Positions 53,147 through 62,800 of a stretch of DNA of 64,000 bases are shown here, piece after piece (the first letter of the stretch is position 1; every line of letters starts with the position of its first letter). The DNA is from Adiantum capillus-veneris. Lineage: Eukaryota > Streptophyta > Polypodiopsida > Polypodiales > Pteridaceae. The notes beneath the pieces are model-generated. The model saw only the letters and a list, made by a program, of their open reading frames with translations. It did no database searches and had not been told where the DNA came from. The translations under genes and the position numbers were made by a program. The DNA is taken from contig CM043942.1 in the NCBI GenBank assembly GCA_014529385.2, positions 30,156,969 to 30,220,968 on the forward strand, read 5' to 3'.

Positions 53147-53473
53147 TTGGTAGGTAGAACGCGAAGAAAGAAAGCAGAAAGAGCAGCAGAAAGAAAGGCC
53201 TACGAAGAAAGAAGGACAGCCATAGATCGTGAATACGAAGAAAGAATGGCAGCCATAGAGCGTGAGCACGAGCGCGAGAACAAAGAAAGAGAAGCACAAT
53301 TTGATCGCGAGAACAAAGAAAGACAAGCAACATTTGACCGCGAGAACAAAGCAAGACAAACAATGAACGACCGACACATGAAAAAAATGTTGCGACTCTT
53401 TTCTCAAGTTCAGGCACAGAAGCAAGAGATTCGAGAAAAGGAGACTCTCAGTCTCTTCTTATCCCAAGCATGA
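53147..53473 (+). CDS. B2 charged coiled-coil frame
   Basis: The open frame runs from the 5' LTR end (in-frame ATG at 53108) for 121 codons to 53473. It is almost entirely Glu, Arg, Lys and Ala: ERAAERKAYEERRTAIDREY, then EREHERENKEREAQFDRENK and ERQATFDRENKARQTMNDRH. A roughly 13-residue period (FDRENKERQAT / FDRENKARQTM) suggests repeat-grown helical coiled coil. It occupies the place of gag in this element. Nothing like it is seen in B1, although both share the following KETLS linker. Origin and function are unknown; it may be a captured cellular segment or a rapidly evolving gag end. Confidence 0.55.
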   Translation: MVGRTRRKKAERAAERKAYEERRTAIDREYEERMAAIEREHERENKEREAQFDRENKERQATFDRENKARQTMNDRHMKKMLRLFSQVQAQKQEIREKETLSLFLSQA

Positions 53474-53483
53474 CACACATGAT

Positions 53484-53680
53484 TTGAATGATAATGATAA
53501 GCATGAAGATTTGCATGACAATGACAAGCATGATGATTTGGATGACAATGACAAGCATAATGATCAAGATGTGATTTCTCACAAGCATGATGATTTGCAT
53601 GAAGATGATGTGATTGCTCACAAGGATGATGTGTTAGTTGATACTTTCTCTAGTGAAGCTAACCTCTTGCAGATTTGATC
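53484..53680 (+). pseudogene. B2 Asp/His/Lys repeat linker
   Basis: The frame reads NDNDKHEDLHDNDKHDDLDD and similar units (DNDKHDDL-type, about four), then DDVLVDTFSSEANLL. B1 has a shorter version at the same place. Acidic His-rich repeats suggest slippage expansion at the DNA level (GATGACAATGACAAGCAT units). A stop follows at 53676. Confidence 0.6.
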
Positions 53681-54489
53681 AAACACGAAGAACCGATCTT
53701 GGCTCTCAAGCCTAAGTCCAAAGAACCCCTTCAGGAAGAACCGATCTTGGCTCTCAAGCCTAGGTCCACACAACCCCCCCAGGAAGTATTATGTGTTCGC
53801 ATGATTAGTCAGCACGCATTGTACCAGTGTTTCATTCGTGATCGTTTTCTATATTTTAGTCAGTATCTTTATGTGATCCCTTTTCCTAGGCATGACATAT
53901 TGTACACTGAACATGATTCACTCATGAATGAGCACGGATGTATGCGGACTTCCCATGAAAAAATGAAATGTTTGTATTCAAGAAATTCACATTCTCTTCC
54001 TTGGCATGACACGGTATCAGAAAGAGCACAAGAAGGATTGAGCATCAAGCATCGGCATTTCCATTGTGTTTTGCCACAGTTAGTGATTTAGATCAGAAAG
54101 TTAAGATTCGACCCCATTGTGTGCGTGTGTTTGATGAACGGTTTGGCACTCCGTCACTTTGTTCATCTGCCTTGCATGCACAATTTTCTCGAAAAACTAG
54201 AATTTTTCCAATCACTTTACATGGAATGGATATGTTCATGTTTTTGTGTTGGAAGTGGTTTCAAGAATTTTCAACCTTGGAGATTCTTGAAGAAGGTGGA
54301 CACATGACTCTAGACGAAGTGGAAGCATTGAAGATGACCTTGTGTCGCTTTCGGCGCGGCCCAAAGAAGACGACTTTGCAGGCCTTTATGAAGTTCAAGT
54401 ATCGCATCACCCACGCATCAGAGAGGGCCGGTGAAGAGTCCTTTCCAAGATTCCAGACGCTATTGGCGATCTCCCTCGATGCCATATAA
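53675..54489 (+). pseudogene. B2 3' reading region, unknown protein shared with B1
   Basis: Two overlapping frames. 53675-54091 starts with duplicated EEPILALKP units, then ISQHALYQCFIRDRFLYFSQ, YTEHDSLMNEHGCMRTSHEK and SERAQEGLSIKHRHFHC. 54064-54489 continues (one-base shift) with RVFDERFGTPSLCSSALHAQ, MFMFLCWKWFQEFSTLEILE and EVEALKMTLCRFRRGPKKTT, ending shortly before the polypurine tract. The same block order occurs in B1 at 35230-34661. The frameshift falls near the same place (after CVLPQL / CDLPQL) in both copies, so it may be a real feature or an inherited break. Family unknown. Confidence 0.55.
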
Positions 54490-54524
54490 TTCGGTACCAG
54501 TACCTCACTTTGAAAAGAAGGGGA

Positions 54525-55784
54525 TGTCACGTGACACATCCAACCCTATGTGTCCTTGGACAAGCTACAGCATGACCGAGGTTCAGTTCAATCAAGCCGG
54601 TCTAGAATAGAAAGTGATCTGACACTTTTGTGAGTCTATTCGCAGACCGTGCATGTCCAGACACTTAGATTAGATGCATATCCTCTGGTTGAACACAGCA
54701 TGATTATCAAATTCCAGTCAGAACCCATCAGTAGCATTTTTATAGTGCATAGACCTATTTTCCCTATTTTCGACATTTTTCACTTATTATTTTTAAGTGA
54801 CTTTTGTTGTAGATACCTAGCGCTAGCACTTTCTGGTAGAAGAGGCAGCAAAAGCACCTTGCTCAATAGGCAACTTCTTCGCAAGACCAACCCCCGCGAC
54901 AACTCTGGTGTTTTCTCTCACCAAAAGGCCTAGCGTTTTTGCACCAAATCAGCCAGCGTTTTTGCAATTGCAAATTCTCGGCGACAGTAGACAGCAGATC
55001 AGCCCTAGCATTAGCAGATTTCCCCGAAATAGCAGATCAGCCCTAGCATTAGCAGATTTCCCCGAAACAGCAGATCAGCCCTAGCGTTAGCAGTTCCATC
55101 AGCAAGGACAGATTTCAGCCCCTAGCGTTTTTGGTTTGTAGATCAACCGCAGCGTTTTTGCAGACCTTTGCGACAAGGACATCAAGAATAGCAACGTTTT
55201 CAGTTTTCAACAGTCAGTACCCGCAGAAGAAGTCCCGACCCTCACAAATCTCACCTTCCCGTAGCAGATCCTCACCGCACGGTCGGATCCAACAAAGTTC
55301 ACAGTTTCAGCCCGGAAAACGCAGATTTCAGCATCTGCGTTTTCAGTGCGTCGTCGTCGCATCGTCGTCATCGACATTGTCACCAACATAGAGTCAGAAT
55401 TCAGCAAATAAAGATTTGCAGATTTCAGCCCTTAGCATTTTCAGATTTCAGCCCATCTCGTCGTCGTCCTCATCGTCGTCGACATTGTCGATAAGTCCGA
55501 AGCATTGTAGAGATTTGTGCAATCAATAGTAGACCACTCTCGCCATAGAGAGTGGGGCCTTGGGAGGAGGGTTTGAAAACATTCCGGTGTCGTATTCTTC
55601 TCTCTCTATCTCTCAGTCTCAATACCTTCATTCACAGTGTTCATCCACTTTGTTTGTGATCACTTGCACTCTCTCACTAAAGGAACGGAAGACTCTCCCT
55701 TCCATAAGTAAAAGGAACCCTTGAGCACAGTTCAGAGCACTCATCTTGAGCAAAGTTCAACATTCACTTCCGCTGCACCTTACA
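54525..55784 (+). repeat. B2 3' LTR
   Basis: 1260 bp, same ends as the 5' LTR. It has three copies of a 38-bp unit (AGCAGATCAGCCCTAGCATT plus AGCAGATTTCCCCGAAAC) around 54993-55100. It is about 93-95 percent identical to the 5' LTR by eye. Confidence 0.94.
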
Positions 55785-55789
55785 ATTAG
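55785..55789. repeat. Target-site duplication ATTAG, right copy (element B2)
   Basis: Identical to 51903-51907. Confidence 0.93.
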
Positions 55790-56004
55790 CTCTAGACACT
55801 AGGGCCCCATCCGACAGGTCCCCATGAGTTGATGGGAACTCTTCTTTAAAATAGGCCACTCGACAAGGCTTTGCAAGTTGGTAAAACTTCTTCGGCTGCT
55901 TCTGATTCTTCTATTGCTTCTTCTCTTAGGGTTTAGGCCCCTTTGCCGAGATCTGCACATTGGCTCCGTTCTTCCATGGCTTGACAAGTCAGCAGTTTGT
56001 GACA
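55790..56004 (-). repeat. A2 right LTR, second part
   Basis: CTCTAGACACTAGGGCCCC parallels 49384 onward in the left LTR. It ends GTTTGTGACA at 56004. Confidence 0.82.
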
Positions 56005-57484
56005 GAGAAGATGAGTGTTGCTGAAACCGGCCCGTAGGGCGGTAGGCGTTGGCTTTCACCCGAAATTCTTTACTTTAAACACACACAGAGAGAACGTGCG
56101 AAGGAAACCTGTGACGGGAATTAACACTTGAATACACACACGGCTCGGAAGCTAGAATGCCCCGAGCAGACGCCGACAACCTGTAGGCCCCAAAATTAGC
56201 GCCCCTTTCGGTATTTCTTTATTCTTTGAGAGGGCAAATTACAAAGTAGAGTCCTGGGAATCCTTTACCTGTATCCCACTAGATACTACCTGATTTGGCC
56301 AAATTTCGACAACATAACAACCCCAAAACTTGCGCGAAATCAATTCCCCTACTGAATCTCACTTGCACTAACGTAAACCCTCTGATTCCTGCCCAAAAAC
56401 AATAAATTCAGGTCGCTGTATTTACTGGTTTTGCCATGTTTCCAGCCCTAAACAGTCCCCGAACTGTTCTCTACCAGTGGGGCATGATTCCCAAGGGTTC
56501 TGGCGTCCGTATGGCTGAAAAACAGTCAATTTTCTGCGCATACACAGCGTTGAATTTGCACCTGTACGGTGAGGTTATGACCCTCACCGGTGCCTGCTTC
56601 GGAGTAGCAGCTAGCCCTGTTCCTGCGTCAGCACAAAAGCATGAACCCACACAGTTGTACATCAGTCAAATGAAGAGCCCTCTTGTGGGGCATCACATAA
56701 CTGCACGTAGGGGAGAGAGAGAGAGAGAGAGAGTAGTGTAGCGTGCAGGGCATCACTCCTAGCACCACTGTACATGGGAGGGAAAGAAAGCACTCCATAG
56801 CTCGCTCTTAACCTATGACAAAAACCCAAATGAAGCCTCTCCCAGCTTAAAAATCAGCGCCCTTTTTTTCTGCATGAGGCAAGTTCATGAAAAATTGCCA
56901 CTGGCGCATTTACAAGCTTTTGCGCGTTTCAGGGTTGCCCCCTAAAAATCTCCCGACTAGTCGCCCAGTTGACTTCGCGGCAGAGTTGTAAAGTGTTCCC
57001 CTAGTCATACTAAAGGTAATGACGTGAACACATTTCGTGGCCCAAAATAGCAGTTCCCTAAATTTTAGGAAATGATTCCGTTGGGCTCCCTGTGGTCATC
57101 TGACCATCTATCCTCATTGGGACCGCATCCAAAAATGCAATGTGGCCCAAATGTCGGATATTTTTTGTCGGTAGTCCCACCTTGACTTTATGCCTTTATT
57201 GAGTTCACTTCCTAGTATCCACCAACTTGCTAAGTGCGACGGGGGGACCTATATGATCTTGCTCTGAGCCTAGACATCCTCTTACTATACGAATTCCAGT
57301 GCCGACCACTTCCCGTCTGCGGGTGAAACTACCGTTCACATTGGCCATACAATGTCCAACAGTTTGCTACTTCAAAAAGAGGGTCTCAAAAATAAAACAA
57401 AACCCATTGGAAAGAAACCAACAACTAAGGTTAGCAATTGCCACGTCCTCGTGACATAGTTAACAGCTGCCACATCCTCGTGAC
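56005..57484 (-). repeat. LTR-like sequence J (boundaries uncertain)
   Basis: The block GGCCCCAAAATTAGCGCCCC then TTTCGGTATTTCTTTATTC (56187-56225) is the same promoter-proximal motif found in the A and C LTRs. TGTGACGGGAATTAACAC at 56111 could be an LTR start, and GCCACATCCTCGTGACA at 57468-57484 resembles the A/C LTR ends. A 29-30 bp unit CTGCCACATCCTCGTGACA/TTGCCACGTCCTCGTGACA is duplicated there. No primer-binding site, polypurine tract or target duplication was found, so this may be a solo or damaged LTR of a third family. Confidence 0.4.
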
Positions 57485-58789
57485 AGTTGCAAAGGAAACA
57501 GGTGGTTGAGAAGTGGGAGTCCCTCACTACAGACAATCCTATTGAGCATCGCGTCATGAAGAGCCATGCTGGCAGTTGCCCCTCCAAAGGAGAAGGGAGC
57601 AAGGGGAGGTCAGCACGTGAAGGTGGGCGAGCCAAGACAAAACGAGGAAGAGGAGAGGCGATGGCGCAATAAATGTGCATGCCTCAGTCCTTGCTCCTAG
57701 TATTGTGCTCAATTCCTCCCGCCGGTTGAATAAAACCTTGATTGACTCATTTGTCAATTATCTCCCTACTTACTCTCCTAGTCTACAAGGAAGGTGAGAC
57801 TCCATTGGTTGGCTCTATCCCATTCCTTGAAAAGTATAGAACTTTGAGTCCACACTAGCTCATAACCATTCATACACTTTCATACATCCCCTACACGGGT
57901 TCTTTTATTTGAAATAGTATAATTTAAACTTTATTCTTAAGCCACGAGCAAGCCTACTACATGGCATGCTCTTTTCACACGCCCATGCACACATGGTTAT
58001 TCCAAAAGTCAACCATAAAAGCCATTTCACATGCTACTTACCTCGAAGCATTTTTGAAGCTAAACTGCTAAACTTGCACAAATACATGAATACATCCATC
58101 AAAGTACACACAAATGTTCTCTAGCTCAATTTCTACTCAAAAATTCGTCCTTTCTTGAAGAACCACTTACTAGTTAACATGATTTTTGCAGACCTTTGAA
58201 GAACCACTTACTACTACTTGAGCACATAAATCAAAGTACACACAAATGTTCTCTAACGAAAGATGGAAGGAAAACTTTGTAGTCCTTGAATCAATCATTT
58301 GTTGTTATGACAAGCAAACCAGTTCCACATCAACTAACAGATGGAAGCTATGGACTTGGATAAAGAAGACACGACAAGAGGAGAAGAAGAAGAAACAAGA
58401 ATTCATTTTCGCCCTTAAAAGCTCTAAAAACATGCTATTTTATTTCATTTGTGTTGCAGAGGCCTCTAAAAATCTCTTGAACGGTTGAGAATTTGGATAT
58501 GTACCAAAAGTAAAAATTAGGGTTTTCAGAAGTAAATTACGAATTTCGCAGAAAATTTCAGAATGTGTAAATTTTATTTTTTTAAAGCTCTTGTTAATTG
58601 TGTTCAAATAACAGGTAATAGGAGTGAGTGACATGCATCTAAAAGCATTTGAGAGCGGCGGACAACCCAAGGGACACGTTACCACTTTTAGACTCAATGC
58701 TTTTCATGTGATAGCTTTTAATTTTGGTCAAAGGCCTTTAAATATGTAATGTGGACTCACTCAAATATTTCTACCGCATGGAGTAGCAC
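57485..58789. other. Gene-free stretch with dispersed repeat copy 1
   Basis: 57733-58034 is one copy of a 300-bp repeat (second at 60357-60661). At 58090-58255, TCAAAGTACACACAAATGTTC and GAAGAACCACTTACTA each occur twice in alternation, a small nested duplication. No gene is recognised. Confidence 0.6.
57733..58034 (+). repeat. 300-bp direct repeat, copy 1
   Basis: Shares GACTCATTTGTCAATTATCT, TTGGTTGGCTCTATCCCATT and TAAGCCACGAGCAAG with 60357-60661, about 90 percent identical by eye, same orientation, 2.6 kb apart. Identity uncertain as to element type. Confidence 0.85.
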
Positions 58790-59053
58790 TAGCAGCTTTT
58801 CAATGCAAGGGCTTATAATGTGGCACTCTTTTGGGTGAAGGTGCAGATAGGTGACGCCGCCGTTGTAGAGAGTTGAAGCAATATAAAGAAATATTGAAAG
58901 GGGCATCAAGGTTTGGGGCCAGTGCTCTCTCGGGGTAGAACTTTGCCACTCCCCCTCTCGTGTGTCATGCATCTCTTTCATTTCAGTTGTTTGAAGTGCT
59001 TAAAGTTGTTTAGACTGTTTTTTCCCATTGGCACGTGGTGCCCTCCCATTACA
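58790..59053 (+). repeat. A-family LTR fragment in opposite orientation
   Basis: Contains AGCAATATAAAGAAATATTG, AAAGGGGCATCAAGGTTTGG, GGCACGTGGTGCCCTCCCAT and TACA: the reverse complement of the A LTR start. No primer-binding site follows TTACA at 59053, so it is a solo or truncated LTR. The TATAAA box is at 58883-58888. Confidence 0.75.
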
Positions 59054-59596
59054 ACACTTCTTTGATAGGTTTCATCTACTACGTCATAATGCTTCCCACA
59101 TTGAGCAAATGGAAACCTAGGACAGATGCTGTTGGAAAAAGATATCTATCCCACGTTTGTACATCGTACCAGAAACATTCATGGAGTTCTTAAAGGAGGA
59201 GCTCTTGTTATAAGGCCCTTCCCATAGCCTGATAAAAATAATTCAGGATGGCTCTCGACCCCCCCACAAGGCAGACTTGCAAATGCACTACAGCAGTGGG
59301 AAGTGGTATAATTGCCCCATTTTCACCTGCAAATCTGTAATCGATTCCAGCCAAACTTTCAAGTTCCAGCCGCCCTTTTGGTCTCTCAGTGTTCTGTTGG
59401 TTTAATCCTCTTCTATATGTACTTTGAGTCCATGCATCCCAAGAAAAAACCATGTCCTCCTCGAGATGTAGTTTTAGACAAATACCATTTTCTTTGGGCC
59501 ACTACATTGTAAAGATACTCGAGTGCATGTGCGCGTTAGTGTGTACATCCTAGTAAGCTCGCTGCTGCCACACGATGCATTCAGAATCTCTCTCTG

Positions 59597-59682
<86 letters not shown>

Positions 59683-60080
59683 GCGCGAAAGCACACCTGC
59701 TAAGGTCGGATCACAGAAGCTCACGGTGATGGCGCTCCATTTCCGCCTTTTCGCTAAATTTTTTGAAAGTTCTGAACTCCCCACTTCACCGGATGGCATT
59801 AGTTTTGTGCCGTTCGATGAATCTCCAAGTGATTGGTTTTGTGCCGTTCGATGAATCTCCAAGTGATCACCATGTCAATGCAATTACAATGAACCATGTG
59901 ATTGCAATTAAAGTGAACCCCAAGTAAACTCAATATGAACACCAAGCGAGTGGTCCCCGTGTGAATCCCAATGAGGATGTGATCTCCTTGTGAACCAATC
60001 TATTCCAAAGTGATCCCTATGTATCCCCACCCCGTCATTTTTGTTATATTATTGCAAGTTATCATCACCATTTCAAGTGT
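59054..60080. other. Gene-free stretch with microsatellite and short repeats
   Basis: No gene. Includes the compound microsatellite (59599-59687), a 34-bp tandem duplication with TTTTGTGCCGTTCGATGAAT (59803 and 59837), and then GTGAACC/CCAAGTGA-like short motifs to about 60020. Confidence 0.6.
59599..59687. repeat. Compound (CT)n(CA)n(CG)n microsatellite
   Basis: (CT) about 24 units, (CA) about 11 units, then (CG) 10 units. The last 42 nt (59646-59687) strictly alternate purine and pyrimidine. Confidence 0.95.
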
Positions 60081-60240
60081 TGAACGATAGCTTAATGGTA
60101 AATACATAGACATGCAATGGGTTCAAGTCTCGGGGGACACAATCCGACTAGAATATTTTTATTCTTGAGACTAAACATACGGTCCATATCATCCAAAGAT
60201 CGTGGACCATCGATCTCACCTGAAAATGGGGGTGTCATAT
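60081..60240 (+). mobile_element. tRNA-derived SINE-like head
   Basis: TAGCTTAATGG (60088-60098) fits the RNA polymerase III A box TRGYNNARNGG exactly, and GGTTCAAGTCT (60120-60130) fits the B box with one mismatch, 21 nt between boxes. The tail to about 60240 has no recognised motif. No poly(A) or target duplication was found. A decayed tRNA pseudogene is the alternative. Confidence 0.45.
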
Positions 60241-60356
60241 AGTCTTAAGGCATGATAATGGGGTGGATTTAGCTTGTTGCAACACCTGTCCAAATGGATT
60301 CTGGTCTAGCCTCTAAATGGTCATGATTAAGCACATTTAGAACATTATTAGGTTGA

Positions 60357-60661
60357 AAAAAACCTTGATTGACTCATTTGTCAATTATCTCCCTACTTAC
60401 TTTCTTAGTCTACAAGGAAGGTGAGAACCCTCCATTGGTTGGCTCTATCCCATTCCTTGAAGTATGAAACTTTGAGTCCGCACTTGCTCATAACCATTCA
60501 TACACTTTCATACATCCCCTACACCAGCTCCTTTATTTAAAAAATAGTGTAATTTAAACTTTATTATTAAGCCACGAGCAAGTCTACTACATGTCATGCT
60601 CTCTTCACATGCCCATGCACACATGGATAATTCATAAGAACCATGAAAGACATTTCACATG
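60357..60661 (+). repeat. 300-bp direct repeat, copy 2
   Basis: Matches 57733-58034 and stops exactly where the copia F1 LTR begins (60662), so F1 probably inserted into it. Confidence 0.85.
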
Positions 60662-60886
60662 TGTTGCCATATATGTGGTAGTGATGTGTGTGAACACACT
60701 TAGGACCGTCGAGATATTTTTCCCTCACTAGGAGGTTTTTTCCCCCGTGCATTGTATATACGCCCATCATTCTAGGGCTAACTTATCTTTTTATTGTGCA
60801 CTAAGCAATGCACTCTATGTTGTGTGCCTTGAGCTTCTCCATCTTCTCCAAGCTATGTGTGCATCCCTGCAACCCTATTTCCAACA
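60662..60886 (+). repeat. Copia F1 5' LTR (225 bp)
   Basis: TGTTGCCATATATGTGG...CCTATTTCCAACA, with a TGTATATAC box near 60754-60762. The primer-binding site directly follows. Confidence 0.85.
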
Positions 60887-60974
60887 ATTGGTATCAAAGC
60901 AGGTTGCGTTCTCTTGGGCATGGTCGCCAATGTCGCTAGCACCCACCCGCCTACTCACTTTCTTCCTTACTTAT

Positions 60975-61230
60975 CTTTCCATTGGACACTAAATCTTCTC
61001 CAAGTTGTGTGTGTTTCTCTGCAACCCTAATTCAATTGGTATCAAAGAAGGTTGCTAGCGATAGTGATGTGTGTACACACACTTAGGACCACCGTGTCAT
61101 TTTTCCCTCACTGGAGGTTTTTTCTCCCGTGCCTTGTATATACGGCTAACTCATCGTTCCATTGCACACTAAGAAATACTACTCTTTGGTGCTTCTTCAC
61201 CTTCTCCAAGTTGTGTGTTTCTCTAAATAG
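60975..61230 (+). repeat. Two extra partial F LTR pieces with a second PBS
   Basis: 60975-61034 matches the LTR second half (CTTATCTTTCCATTGGACAC...CTAATTCA) and is followed by ATTGGTATCAAAGAAGG (61035-61051). 61051-61230 then matches the LTR from its start (GTGATGTGTGTACACAC, GGACCACCG, CTGGAGGTTTTTTCTCC) to its U5-like end (CTTCTCCAAGTTGTGTG). Confidence 0.75.
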
Positions 61231-61530
61231 TGTGCACTTGAACAAGCCTTTGTTGTTGGTCAAAGAAACGGTGGTAATAACAATGTATTCACTTCTCATG
61301 GTTCTTCAACAAGTGGGAAATCACATGTTCCTAATGCTTCTACTGGAAACACCTTGTTTGGAATTATGGTGAAAAGGGCAAGAAGAAGATGTGTTGCCAT
61401 TATTGCAAGGCTAATGATCACTTGATAAAGCAATGTCCTAAGTCGAAGGCAAAAGAGGCCAAGAAGAAAGAGGTTGGCTCCACTAAAAGTAGAGCTATTT
61501 TAGAATCTTTTGGGAAGGAGATTGTGAGTT
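61231..61530 (+). pseudogene. Copia F1 gag C-terminus with zinc knuckle
   Basis: Frames read GNNNVFTSHGSSTSGKSHV, then, after a shift, KKKMCCHYCKANDHLIKQCP (61385-61434), a complete CCHC knuckle, then KSKAKEAKKKEVGSTKS and ESFGKEIVS before TGA. The capsid part is missing. Confidence 0.78.
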
Positions 61531-61905
61531 GATGTAGATGCAGAGTGGGCATTTAGTGCAGAGTGTATTGTTCCTTCTTTCCATGATGCATGTATGCCAG
61601 TTGTTGCAGATTCACATGTGTGGTACTCTGATAGTGGTGCTACAAAGCACATTACTTCACATCATAACTTGTTTACCTCTCTCGAGTATGTCCCTCATGG
61701 GAATCAGTCACTTGTGCCAACAATGCCTCTTATCCAGTAAAGGGAGTTGGGAAGATTGTGCTAGCTGTTGTGAATGGCAATTCTTTCACACTTGTTGATG
61801 CACTTTATGTACTAGGGATAAAAAAGAATATATTGTTTGTATTTGCACTTGCAAGAAGTGGTCTTGTTGTCAAATTTGTGGATGACAGATGTACAATCTC
61901 AGTTT
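61531..61905 (+). pseudogene. Copia F1 protease
   Basis: VWYSDSGATKHITSHHNLFT contains an intact retropepsin DSG. After frame changes, VDALYVLGIKKNILFVFAL and VKFVDDRCTISV follow, the usual transition to the pre-integrase domain. The polyprotein is broken by several stops. Confidence 0.78.
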
Positions 61906-62800
61906 TGGTGATGAAATAGTTCCATCTGGCATTTTGTGTTGTGGGCTATATAAGCTCACTATATATGACAAGTGTGGGAAAAAATTTGCAAATGCAGTTG
62001 TGGATTCAAAGGCTGTTTGAGATGCAAAGCTTTGGCATGCACATTTTGGGCATCTGAATTTTGACAATTTGTTGCATTTGCAAAAAACTGATGTGGTTGC
62101 TTCTTTGCCTCATCTTGAAGCACCATCTAAGTATGTTTGTGAAGGTTGTATGTTGGGTAAGATGCATCGCTCAAAGTTTTTAAAGGATGGTTCAGTCGGG
62201 GCTACATGCAGGTCGTAACTTGTGCATAGTGTTGTTTGTGGGCCTATGCAAATTCCATCCTTAGGAAATGACCTATACTTCATGAATTTCATTAATGATT
62301 AGTCCAGGCATGCATGGGAGTATCTTCTTAAAGCTAAGTCTGAAGTGTTAGCACTTTCTGGCTATGACTGAAAAATGTCTCTAAATGTACTATGGGTACC
62401 TTCTTCCATTCAGATCGAGGGGGGGAGTATATGTCTCACGTGTTTAATGCATCTATGGCTAGTCGTGGGATAAAACATTAATGTACACTGTCATATACAC
62501 CTCAATAAAATGGTGTTGCTAAAAGGAAAAACAAGCACTTACGAAGATGGCATGATGCTGGTCAAGATTCAAGCTTTGCCACATTCATTTTGGCTTGAGG
62601 CTATCTTATGTACTTAACAAGTGTCCTACCAAAGCCTTGCAGTCTATTACTCCTTATGAAGCATGGCATGATAAAAAGCCATCTATTGATCACATACGCA
62701 TTTTTGGTTGTTTAGCTTATGCTTTGGTGCCACAAACATAGCGTTGAAAATTGGATGATAAGGCTGTTAAATTCTTTTTTTTTTTGTTACAGTACTGAAA
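61906..62800 (+). pseudogene. Copia F1 pre-integrase and integrase
   Basis: AKLWHAHFGHLNFDNLLHLQ and VCEGCMLGKMHRSKF form the GAG-pre-integrase zinc domain (62024-62180). The core LVHSVVCGPMQIPSLGND has Val where the catalytic Asp of LVHSDVCGP is expected. Later FHSDRGGEYMSHVF-type sequence (62404-62440) is followed by a run of stops, then SITPYEAWHDKKPSIDHIRI and FGCLAYALVPQ. Not functional. Confidence 0.75.

Larger units (their letters stand above)
51908..55784 (+). mobile_element. LTR element B2, gag- and pol-less B copy
   Basis: 3877 bp, plus orientation. LTRs 51908-53146 and 54525-55784; internal region only 1378 bp (53147-54524). A primer-binding remnant TTGGTAGG follows the 5' LTR; the polypurine tract AAAAGAAGGGGA precedes the 3' LTR. 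Inside are a charged coiled-coil frame, an Asp/His/Lys repeat linker and the unknown 3' region also found in B1. Gag, protease and polymerase are absent. It inserted in the A2 LTR in opposite orientation. Confidence 0.93.
49299..56004 (-). mobile_element. LTR element A2, second non-autonomous A copy, carrying B2
   Basis: Minus orientation. A left (3') LTR part spans 49299-49594. Internal DNA without genes spans 49595-50690, starting with a polypurine tract (CCCCCCTTCTTGAAAG on plus) and ending at a primer-binding site (plus 50678-50690). The right (5') LTR spans 50691-51907 and 55790-56004, interrupted by B2. The left LTR lacks its outer half, so no target duplication can be checked. The right LTR is swollen by GA-rich duplicated sequence (50919-51665). 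Compared with A1 it confirms that the family has no coding capacity. Confidence 0.82.

Noticed and set aside
53135-53425. Cys/Phe/Leu-rich minus-strand frames resembling membrane proteins
   Set aside because: Antisense of the Glu/Arg coiled-coil codons in B2.
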